DNA of 8,138 bases from Porphyrobacter sp. (GTDB lineage Bacteria; Pseudomonadota; Alphaproteobacteria; Sphingomonadales; Sphingomonadaceae). The translations under genes were made by a program, and so were the position numbers. The stretch's first letter is position 1. Each line of letters begins with the position of its first letter. Location of the stretch: assembly GCA_018991295.1 (NCBI GenBank), contig JAGKSZ010000159.1:1-8138 (forward strand), given 5' to 3'. Positions 1 through 4,294 of the stretch are shown piece after piece. The notes beneath the pieces are model-generated. The model worked only from the letters and a program-made list of their open reading frames with translations. It did no database searches and was not told where the DNA came from.

Positions 1-785
1 ATGCCGGGCAGGATCGTGCCGGTCAGCGGCGGGGTGATCACCGTGCCATCGGCAAAGACGAAGAACAGGTTCATGCCGCCCAGCTCCTCGACCCACCTGT
101 GTTCGGCTGCATCGAGGAACAGCACCTGATCGTGGCCCTTGGCAAAGGCTTGGCCGGTGGGCACGAGGCTGGCGGCGTAATTGCCCCCGCACTTGGCCGC
201 GCCCGTCCCGCCGGGGGCGGCGCGGGTGTAGTCCGAAATCCAGATGCTCACCGCCTTGGCGCCCGATTTGAAATAGTTGCCGGCCGGACTTGCGATCACG
301 ATGAACTTGTATTTCTTGGCCGGACGCACGCCGAGGAAGGCCTCGGTCGCGATCATGAAGGGCCGCAGATAGAGCGACCCGCCCTCCACCGCCGGATACC
401 AACTGCCGTCCACCTCCAGCAGCGCCTTGATCGCGCCGAGAAACAGGTCTTCGGGCAGGGCAGGCATGGCAAGGCGTTCAGCCGAGGCGTTGAAGCGCGC
501 CGCGTTGGCTTCCGGGCGGAACAGGCCGAGCGCGCCATCGGGATGGCGGTAGGCCTTCAGCCCCTCGAAAATCTCCTGCGCATAATGCAGCACGCTGGCC
601 GCAGGATCGAGCGGGATGGGCTGGCGCGGACCCAGAACCGGGGTCTGCCATCCGCCCAGTGCCTCGTCATAGTCGATGGTCACCATGTGATCGGTGAACA
701 CGGTGCCAAAGCCCGGATCGGCGATCAGCGCATCGCGGGTGGCATCGGGCGTCGGCGCGGGGTGGGGGAGGCGGGTCAGGTGCAT
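1..785 (-). CDS. ilvE: Branched-chain amino acid aminotransferase, 5' part (cut by window edge)
   Basis: This fold-type IV PLP enzyme interconverts leucine, isoleucine and valine with their 2-oxo acids in the cytoplasm, the last step of branched-chain amino acid synthesis. The window holds 261 complete codons of a protein usually about 360 residues long; the C-terminus lies off the left edge. Seen in the translation from the ATG at 785: a family-typical N-terminal stretch around residues 24-52, the active-site segment HYAQEIFEGLKAYR near 67-80, the PLP-lysine segment AAKCGGNYAASL with the Schiff-base lysine at K198, and the late motif TPPLTGTILPGI at the window edge. A TAG lies in frame 12 nt upstream of the ATG, so the start is well bounded, although only a weak AGG serves as ribosome site. 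A structured leader-like element with a terminator lies about 265 nt upstream. It was identified by motif reading only; a D-amino-acid transaminase relative is less likely given the GGNY motif. Confidence 0.93.
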   Translation of the reverse strand, partial: MHLTRLPHPAPTPDATRDALIADPGFGTVFTDHMVTIDYDEALGGWQTPVLGPRQPIPLDPAASVLHYAQEIFEGLKAYRHPDGALGLFRPEANAARFNASAERLAMPALPEDLFLGAIKALLEVDGSWYPAVEGGSLYLRPFMIATEAFLGVRPAKKYKFIVIASPAGNYFKSGAKAVSIWISDYTRAAPGGTGAAKCGGNYAASLVPTGQAFAKGHDQVLFLDAAEHRWVEELGGMNLFFVFADGTVITPPLTGTILPG

Positions 786-1050
786 GGGACGCGCCTAATA
801 CTGCGAGCGGACAAGGGCAAGCCGAAGCGAGGGGCAGCGGCAGGAAGTAGCCCCCCCGACCGCGCTGATGCGCGGCCACCCCCCATTGCTGCGGGGCGGG
901 GAGGGACTGGTCAGCGCAATGGCGAACAAGCGCGCTGCATCGGGCCAAAGGCCCGCAAGCGCGACCGCGCGCCGCGGCTTATGCCGCGAAAGCCAAGCGG
1001 GCCGGACGGCCCGCGCCCGGCGCTTGAGGGCGAAAACAAAAAGCACAAAT
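786..1050. repeat. Intergenic stretch with a cluster of short perfect palindromes
   Basis: This 265-bp stretch upstream of ilvE has no credible gene; the open frames across it have no recognisable domain. It contains consecutive hairpin-forming palindromes: GGGCC-AAA-GGCCC at 942-954, CGCGGC-TTAT-GCCGCG at 973-988, and an 8-bp arm pair GCGGGCCG-GA-CGGCCCGC at 997-1014. An A-rich tail GAAAACAAAAAG follows near 1031-1042. Positions 953-973 are repeated perfectly, inverted, at 1536-1556. The pattern resembles bacterial REP-type intergenic elements. No convincing ilvE promoter was seen; a TATTAG lies 9 nt before the ilvE ATG but without a well-spaced -35. Confidence 0.6.
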
Positions 1051-1051
1051 G

Positions 1052-1084
1052 AAAAGGGCAGCTCCGCCTTGCAGAGCTGCCCTT
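1052..1084 (-). terminator. Rho-independent terminator
   Basis: An 11-bp perfect stem pairs AAGGGCAGCTC (1054-1064) with GAGCTGCCCTT (1074-1084) around a 9-nt loop. On the minus strand it is followed by TTTTCATTTG and then GCTTTTTG, a good U-rich tail; the plus strand lacks a T-run after the stem. It therefore ends a minus-strand transcript coming from the 1085-1210 element, before ilvE. If transcription reads through under some condition, it could act as an attenuator for ilvE. Confidence 0.8.
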
Positions 1085-1136
1085 GACATGGTCAGCGGCC
1101 GGAAGTGCCGCTCACGAAGCCTTACTCAGGCGGAAG

Positions 1137-1193
1137 TTACCGAGTATGCTCCGTAGGGATCTTCACCGACCTCGCTACTGAACCATGAGACAT
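1137..1193 (-). CDS. Possible 18-residue small ORF with an extended Shine-Dalgarno
   Basis: An ATG at 1193-1191 opens 18 codons ending in TAA at 1139-1137 (peptide MSHGSVARSVKIPTEHTR). It is preceded by GAAAGGAGGTGATCC at 1209-1195, with 7 nt between GGAGG and the ATG. This is by far the strongest ribosome-binding site in the window. The peptide is basic, has no membrane segment, and is not rich in Leu/Ile/Val, so it does not look like a classical branched-chain attenuator leader despite lying upstream of ilvE. The start and SD lie 5' of the closing stem of the structured RNA, while the coding part runs into its first internal stem, so translation would be expected to disturb the fold. It may be a real small protein, a leader peptide, or an accident of a structured RNA. 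Confidence 0.4.
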   Translation of the reverse strand: MSHGSVARSVKIPTEHTR

Positions 1194-1310
1194 CGGATCA
1201 CCTCCTTTCGCGCTTGTGAGCCAGACCCCGCGTATCACCGGGGGCCGAGAGCCGCGTTCGCCGCTGGCCTCAGGGCTCAATGTGATTCATTGCACCGGCT
1301 TCGGCAAGAC

Positions 1311-1338
1311 TTGTAATTATCTTTTCCGCCGTCATACT
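1311..1338 (+). promoter_or_regulatory. Possible sigma-70-type promoter
   Basis: TTGTAA (1311-1316) and CATACT (1333-1338) are separated by 16 nt in an AT-rich patch that stands out from the surrounding GC-rich DNA. Downstream there is only about 55 nt before a terminator at 1369-1395, so it would drive a very short RNA. The -10 match is moderate and no start site can be confirmed. Confidence 0.3.
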
Positions 1339-1344
1339 CGCCCC

Positions 1345-1400
1345 TCGCCGCGTAACACTGCGGCCCGCAACGCCCGGGGTTTCCTCGGGCGTTTTGCGTT
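1345..1400 (+). ncRNA. Possible tiny plus-strand RNA (hairpin plus terminator)
   Basis: Between the candidate promoter at 1311-1338 and the terminator at 1369-1395 lies about 50 nt with a small hairpin, GCCGC (1347-1351) pairing with GCGGC (1360-1364). No coding sequence with a ribosome site fits here. A promoter, hairpin and terminator in tight succession is what a short sRNA gene would look like, but the terminator could equally be left over from a gene lost upstream. The call rests on pattern only. Confidence 0.25.
1369..1400 (+). terminator. Rho-independent terminator (plus strand)
   Basis: AACGCCCG (1369-1376) pairs with CGGGCGTT (1386-1393) around a 9-nt loop that can add a GG/CC pair, followed by a T-rich tail TTTTGCGTTTC. 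The minus strand has no T-run after the stem, so it points to the plus strand. No annotated plus-strand gene precedes it in the window. Confidence 0.65.
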
Positions 1401-1412
1401 TCAGGGTCGGGG

Positions 1413-1444
1413 TGTGGACAGGCTGGGGGCAAGCCTGTGGATAT
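1413..1444 (+). other. Two DnaA-box-like sites in an imperfect palindrome
   Basis: TGTGGACAG (1413-1421) and TGTGGATAT (1436-1444) match the DnaA-box complement TGTGGATAA at 7 and 8 of 9 positions. The arms ACAGGCT (1418-1424) and AGCCTGT (1432-1438) also form a hairpin. An AT-rich tract and a GAATC (GANTC-type) site at about 1455 follow. Two sites are too few to call an origin, and the flanking genes are not the usual alphaproteobacterial origin neighbours. It may be a titration site or chance. Confidence 0.2.
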
Positions 1445-1473
1445 TAATGTATGGAATCGGAGTCCTTGTGGGC

Positions 1474-1570
1474 GTGCCCGCCTCCGCGGGCACATCCTCG
1501 GCGCGTTTCGATCCTTGCAGGATCGAGCGCCTGCGGGCGCGCGGTCGCGCTTGCGGTCGCTGCGCGACCG
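1474..1570. repeat. Cluster of three strong palindromes (REP-like) downstream of the lipoprotein gene
   Basis: Three perfect hairpins occur in series: GTGCCCGC-CTCC-GCGGGCAC (1474-1493), TCGATCC-TTGCA-GGATCGA (1508-1526), and a 9-bp arm pair CGGTCGCGC/GCGCGACCG (1542-1550 with 1562-1570). None is followed by a T-run on either strand, so they are not canonical terminators, although they lie just after the minus-strand stop at 1599 and could stabilise that mRNA's 3' end. Part of the cluster (1531-1556) recurs at 953-973 and 7376-7401. Confidence 0.65.
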
Positions 1571-1598
1571 AGCCCGCGCGATAAGGTCAGGCCGGATG

Positions 1599-2129
1599 TT
1601 ACCCCCTGCAATCCTCGATCACCCGGCTGACCTCGGCATGGCTGGGGAGATAGAGCGTCGGCTCACCCTCGACCTCCACGGAAAAGCGGCCCTTTGACAG
1701 CGCCATCGCATCGAGCAGCGGGTCGCGGGCGTCCAATGCTGCGATCGCGGTCGGTATCTCGCTGCCCGCGTCTTCAAGCGCCAGGGTGCGGTCGGCGGTT
1801 TCGGTGCGGATCGTGGCGGGGCTGGCCGGGCCGCGCAGAAAGAGGGGGAAATTGCCCCAGGGCCCCCAGCATTGCATCGCAAAAAGCGCCCGCCCGGCGA
1901 AGACCGCAAGCGGGAGGTTGCCCCGGTCTTCGTAAGTCCACGTCCCCGGTGTCAGCGCTGCGTCCATCCAGTGCGTATCGGCCGGCGCGGGAAGGGGCGG
2001 CGGGGCGGGCCGTGGCGGGGCAGGGCGTGAAACCGGTGCGGTTGTGGTCACAACGGGCGGGGCCTTGGCGGCGGGCGCGCAGGCCGCCAGCGCGAGCGTA
2101 AGGGCGAGGAGGGGAAGTCCGGCTTTCAT
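1599..2129 (-). CDS. Lipoprotein of unknown function with proline-rich linker
   Basis: The protein has 176 residues from the ATG at 2129; a GTG one codon upstream is an alternative start. A basic start and hydrophobic core lead to a perfect lipobox LAAC with the lipidated cysteine at residue 17, so it should be a lipid-anchored envelope protein. A Pro/Ala-rich linker covers about residues 18-50. A globular part follows, opening with a Trp-rich stretch (HWMDAALTPGTWTYED) and ending in a conserved-looking SHAEVSRVIEDCRG tail. Cysteines at about 87 and 174 could form a disulfide. The overall form resembles uncharacterised lipoproteins I associate with Sphingomonadales, but I assign no function. 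Its start is only 35 bp from divergent tlyA, so the two probably share a promoter region. Palindromes follow its stop. Confidence 0.85.
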   Translation of the reverse strand: MKAGLPLLALTLALAACAPAAKAPPVVTTTAPVSRPAPPRPAPPPLPAPADTHWMDAALTPGTWTYEDRGNLPLAVFAGRALFAMQCWGPWGNFPLFLRGPASPATIRTETADRTLALEDAGSEIPTAIAALDARDPLLDAMALSKGRFSVEVEGEPTLYLPSHAEVSRVIEDCRG

Positions 2130-2164
2130 CACCCCACTTTGCGCGCTAGGGCCTCGTCTTGTCT

Positions 2165-2929
2165 ATGCCTGACCACCAACCCCGTCCCCCGAAAGCGCCA
2201 AAGCGCCGCGTCGATCAGCTGCTGGTCGAACGCGGGCTCGCCGAAAGCCGTGCCCGCGCACAGGCGCTGGTGATGGCGGGGCTGGTGTTTGCAGGCGAGG
2301 TCAAGATCGACAAGCCGGGGCACCAGCTGCCCGAGGACGCCGCCCTTGATGTGCGCGGGCGCGATCATCCCTGGGTCAGCCGGGGCGGGATCAAGCTTGC
2401 CCATGCCATCGAACATTTCGGACTCTCGCCCGAGGGCGCGACCGCGATGGACATTGGCTCATCCACCGGCGGCTTTACCGATGTGCTGCTGGCGAACGGG
2501 GCGGATCATGTGTTCTGCGTCGACAGCGGCACCAACCAGCTGGCGTGGAAACTGCGCGAGGATGCCCGCGTGACAGTGCTCGAACAGCTCTCCGCCCGCC
2601 TGCTGACGCCTGAACATATCGACCGCCCGTGCAATTGGGTGGTGTGCGATGCGAGCTTCATCTCTCTGGCAAAAGTGCTGGAGGTGCCCCTGCAACTGGC
2701 GGCCACGCCGTGCCAGCTGGTTGCGCTGATCAAGCCGCAATTCGAAGTGGGGCGCGAGGAAGTGGGCAAGGGCGGGGTGGTGCGCGATCCTGCCCTGCAC
2801 CAGCGCGTGTGCGACGAGGTGCGCGGTTGGGTCGAGGGGCTGGGGTGGGAAGTGCAGGGCATTACCACCAGCCCGATCACCGGGCCGCAGGGCAATGTCG
2901 AATTCCTGATCGCGGCCCGCCGCTCATAG
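2165..2929 (+). CDS. tlyA: TlyA-family 16S/23S rRNA (cytidine-2'-O)-methyltransferase
   Basis: TlyA proteins are cytoplasmic SAM-dependent enzymes that 2'-O-methylate cytidines in rRNA; the old name 'hemolysin' is misleading for most members. From the ATG at 2165 the protein has 254 residues (268 in Mycobacterium tuberculosis). An in-frame TTG six bases earlier is a less likely start. An S4 RNA-binding domain spans about residues 14-75 (RRVDQLLVERGLAESRARAQ, then the VSRGGIKL junction). The FtsJ-like Rossmann domain has the SAM motif DIGSSTGGFTD at 96-106, CDASFISL at 161-168, KPQFEVGR at 190-197 and GPQGNVEFL near the end. K77, D162, K190 and E246 match the mycobacterial K69/D154/K182/E238 tetrad at a constant offset of 8, indicating an active enzyme. 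Divergent from the lipoprotein gene; its TAG falls in the first unit of a 27-bp tandem repeat. Confidence 0.95.
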   Translation: MPDHQPRPPKAPKRRVDQLLVERGLAESRARAQALVMAGLVFAGEVKIDKPGHQLPEDAALDVRGRDHPWVSRGGIKLAHAIEHFGLSPEGATAMDIGSSTGGFTDVLLANGADHVFCVDSGTNQLAWKLREDARVTVLEQLSARLLTPEHIDRPCNWVVCDASFISLAKVLEVPLQLAATPCQLVALIKPQFEVGREEVGKGGVVRDPALHQRVCDEVRGWVEGLGWEVQGITTSPITGPQGNVEFLIAARRS

Positions 2930-3005
2930 CGGCAATCAGGAAAACGCCGCGCATAGCGGCAAGCCAGAAAGCACCGCGCATAGCGCCCAAAAGAAAAGAC
3001 CGGCA
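2925..3005. repeat. Three-unit tandem repeat, period exactly 27 bp
   Basis: CATAGCG recurs at 2925, 2952 and 2979. Units 1 (2925-2951) and 2 (2952-2978) share CATAGCGGCAA, a central GAAA-type run and a CCGCG end; unit 3 (2979-3005) has decayed after CATAGCG and merges into the following terminator. The stop codon of tlyA lies in unit 1 (TCA TAG), so the array begins exactly at the gene's end. The period is a multiple of three, so the array could be translated if the stop were lost, but as it stands it is untranslated 3' sequence. Confidence 0.7.
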
Positions 3006-3025
3006 GCAACCGAAGTTGCTACCGG
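2988..3025 (-). terminator. Rho-independent terminator of the small lipoprotein gene
   Basis: On the minus strand, CCGGTAGCAAC (3025-3015) pairs with GTTGCTGCCGG (3010-3000) through a UUCG tetraloop closed by a C-G pair, with one U-G wobble in the stem. TCTTTTCTTTT follows (2998-2988). This is a textbook terminator, lying about 55 nt after the stop at 3080. On the plus strand the stem has a C-A mismatch and only a weak pyrimidine tail, so any effect on tlyA transcripts would be weaker. Confidence 0.85.
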
Positions 3026-3079
3026 CCTTCTCTAAAGCTGGTCTCTGGCACTGGGCCAGAGCCGATAATCCCTTACGGA

Positions 3080-3274
3080 TTATTCGGCAGCCGGGGTTTC
3101 GGCAGCCATCGGCTCGGCAGCAGCGGTTTCTTCAGCAGCCGGGGTTTCAGCAGCCATCGGCTCTTCAGCAACGGCGGTGGTGTCGGCTTCGGTGGCAGCT
3201 TCTTCAGCCGGCTTCGAGCAAGCGGCGGTGGCGAGAGCGAGGCCGGCGACGGCGACGAGAGCGATCTTCTTCAT
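3080..3274 (-). CDS. Small Ala/Glu-rich lipoprotein, unknown function
   Basis: A 64-residue protein with a classic lipoprotein signal: MKK, hydrophobic core, then LATAAC with the likely lipidated cysteine at residue 19. The mature part of about 46 residues is almost entirely Ala, Glu, Pro, Thr and Met, very acidic and low in complexity, with the segment AEPMAAETPAAE repeated at the C-terminus; it is probably disordered. An AAGGGA sits about 8 nt upstream of the ATG, and a strong terminator follows the stop, so this is a self-contained monocistronic unit. I do not recognise a family and infer no function beyond an envelope location. It diverges from tspO across 337 bp. Confidence 0.8.
   Translation of the reverse strand: MKKIALVAVAGLALATAACSKPAEEAATEADTTAVAEEPMAAETPAAEETAAAEPMAAETPAAE
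3083..3163 (-). repeat. Two 33-bp in-frame repeats inside the small lipoprotein gene
   Basis: Positions 3083-3115 and 3131-3163 are identical at 31 of 33 bases, with a 48-bp (16-codon) period. Both differences are G versus A. They encode the duplicated EPMAAETPAAE segment. The period keeps the frame, so unit number could change by slippage or recombination without breaking the gene. Confidence 0.85.
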
Positions 3275-3611
3275 GGTTCTGTTCCCTTTGGCCCTCGCGG
3301 GCCGATGATGAGCACAAGCGCGTTATTCTTAACTTCCCGCCGCCAACGCGCTTTCGAATCACGGCAGGAATGTGGCAGCATCTAGCAGAGCTTTTTCCAG
3401 ACCCCAAAGTGTTTCGTGACGTTTTGCCCAAATTTGACCACATTTTTCGAGCGGCCCGGTTTGCGGCCCTCCTGTGCGGCCTCTCTGCGTGGCCCTGCTG
3501 ATTGTGGCCTGTGACGGGACAGGACAGGCTCGGGATTGGCGCAGGATTTGGCGATGCCGCACGGCTCTGATACACGCCCTGCCTCTTGCTTGAAGGACGG
3601 TTGAAGAACGA
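3275..3611. promoter_or_regulatory. Divergent intergenic region between the small lipoprotein gene and tspO
   Basis: This 337-bp stretch lacks a credible gene and must hold the promoters of both flanking genes. It is less GC-rich than its surroundings, with runs such as CCAAATTTGACC and ACATTTTTCG near 3429-3450. A perfect 9-bp inverted repeat, AAGCGCGTT (3316-3324) and AACGCGCTT (3345-3353), lies about 42 bp upstream of the lipoprotein start and could be an operator. For tspO, TTGGCG at 3549-3554 and GATACA at about 3570 are a weak pair with a short spacer. No promoter can be called firmly. Confidence 0.35.
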
Positions 3612-4160
3612 ATGAACATCCTTGCTTCCCCCGCCCAACTGCGCGCCAGTTTCCTGCGCTGGGCGCTGTTCATGGTGCCGCTGGTGCTGCTGATCGGCTT
3701 TACCGCAGGGCAGCTTGGCGGGCCGGACACGCCGTGGTTTGCCGGGCTGGACAAGCCCGCGATCTTCCCACCGCCGTTTGTGTTCGGGATCGTGTGGAGT
3801 GTGTTGTTTGTGCTGATCGGCCTGTCGATGGCGCTGGTGGCCAGTGCATGGGGCGCGCATGGGCGCGGCCTCGCACTGATCGCCTTCGGGCTGCATTTTC
3901 TGGTGACGCAGGGCTGGAGCGCGGTGTTCTTCGGGATGCAGAACATGATGGGCGGGCTGATGGTGCTGGGCTTCGGGATTGCCAGCCTGCTGATCGCGCT
4001 GGCGCTGGTGCTGCGGGTGCGGCGCACGGCCGGGCTGCTGCTGCTGCCCTATCTGGCGTGGCTGTGCTTTGCCGGGGTGCTCAATTACCAGTTCATCGTC
4101 GAAAACCCCGACGGCGGCGCCCAGGGCGCTGACGGGGCCGCCACCAAAGTGGAATTCTGA
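3612..4160 (+). CDS. tspO: TspO/MBR-family tryptophan-rich sensory membrane protein
   Basis: TspO proteins are five-helix membrane proteins that bind tetrapyrroles (and cholesterol in eukaryotes); in Rhodobacter a homologue modulates photopigment gene expression in response to oxygen. The 182-residue product shows the family signature in order: PDTPWFAGLDKPAIFPPPFVFGIVW (described by its ends P38 and W62), then HFLVTQGWSAVFF around 95-107, and PYLAWLCFAGVLNY at 146-159 with the late conserved Trp and Asn (W150, N158). Hydrophobic segments lie near 17-35, 55-79, 85-107, 114-134 and 140-162. The usual KPxWxPP motif reads KPAIFPP here, so the Trp is replaced, as in some bacterial members. The C-terminal 18 residues are a polar Gly/Ala/Asp tail. 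A GAAG lies 6 nt before the start. In an Erythrobacteraceae context a role in bacteriochlorophyll/heme or stress response is possible but inferred. Confidence 0.93.
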   Translation: MNILASPAQLRASFLRWALFMVPLVLLIGFTAGQLGGPDTPWFAGLDKPAIFPPPFVFGIVWSVLFVLIGLSMALVASAWGAHGRGLALIAFGLHFLVTQGWSAVFFGMQNMMGGLMVLGFGIASLLIALALVLRVRRTAGLLLLPYLAWLCFAGVLNYQFIVENPDGGAQGADGAATKVEF

Positions 4161-4164
4161 GGTT

Positions 4165-4233
4165 AACCCGGCCTCCAGCAGCGAAGCGTTAGGCCAGATT
4201 CAAACCCGGCCTCAAGCAGCGAAGCGGTAGGCC
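4165..4233 (+). repeat. Two tandem 31-bp hairpin-forming repeats (38-bp period)
   Basis: Copies at 4165-4195 and 4203-4233 match at 29 of 31 bases; each begins AACCCGGCCTC and ends TAGGCC, so the GGCCT/AGGCC ends can pair across an inner GCAGCGAAGC. They lie between the tspO stop and ubiK. A CTAGCGAGGA at 4244-4253, shared with 7423-7432, follows. No T-run follows, so they are not standard terminators. Confidence 0.75.
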
Positions 4234-4256
4234 GAACGAAAGACTAGCGAGGATCG

Positions 4257-4278
4257 GGCTTGCACTTCAGGGCAAGCC
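4257..4278 (+). other. Hairpin just upstream of the ubiK ribosome site
   Basis: GGCTTGC (4257-4263) pairs perfectly with GCAAGCC (4272-4278) across an 8-nt loop. It ends about 8 nt before the AAAAGG ribosome site of ubiK and could influence initiation or protect the mRNA 5' end. No T-run follows, so it is not a terminator. Confidence 0.45.
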
Positions 4279-4294
4279 TCCCCAGAAAAGGCCT

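Larger units (their letters stand above)
1050..1209 (-). ncRNA. Candidate structured RNA (leader or sRNA) with terminator; unrecognised family
   Basis: Read on the minus strand, this segment folds by eye into a closed multibranch structure. The closing stem pairs 1178-1187 with 1087-1095 (9 bp with one bulged base). Inside are a hairpin with stems 1161-1164/1133-1136 and 1153-1155 plus 1149-1151 with 1138-1140 plus 1142-1144 (loop 1145-1148), a short hairpin 1119-1131, and a 6-bp hairpin 1094-1112. It ends in an 11-bp terminator hairpin and T-rich tract. The 5' end carries an exposed 15-nt sequence complementary to the usual 16S rRNA 3' end. It could be a regulatory leader for ilvE, an independent small RNA, or the mRNA of the embedded 18-codon ORF. 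It was not recognised as tmRNA, 6S, SRP RNA, RNase P RNA or a known riboswitch. Boundaries are approximate; no clear promoter was found. Confidence 0.45.

Noticed and set aside
99..1052. 317-codon plus-strand open frame
   Set aside because: Antisense to ilvE and the palindrome region; low-complexity Arg/Gly-rich translation with no domain. A GC-rich shadow frame.
1085..1210. tRNA, tmRNA or 16S rRNA fragment
   Set aside because: A GGTTCA-like string and the 16S-tail string occur, but no acceptor stem or cloverleaf fits, no tag-peptide region is present, and flanking sequence does not align with 16S helix 45.
1216..1584. 122-codon plus-strand open frame from a GTG
   Set aside because: Crosses a terminator and several palindromes, no ribosome site, no recognisable protein features.
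2506..3009. 167-codon minus-strand open frame over tlyA
   Set aside because: Antisense to the well-supported tlyA; its repeated RYAR/RYER motif is just the 27-bp tandem repeat read backwards, and it starts inside a terminator.
2629..3501. 290-codon plus-strand open frame
   Set aside because: Overlaps tlyA in another frame and the whole minus-strand lipoprotein gene; Gln/Arg-rich repeats come from reading those genes out of frame.
3429..3520. PpsR/CrtJ-type (TGT-N12-ACA) or FNR site upstream of tspO
   Set aside because: A TGT and ACA pair exists near 3506-3524 but with 13-nt spacing; no FNR-type TTGAT-N4-ATCAA was found.
3204..4027. Minus-strand open frames over tspO
   Set aside because: Antisense to tspO, whose membrane helices and family motifs are clear; translations are rich in Arg/Pro/His without domain character.
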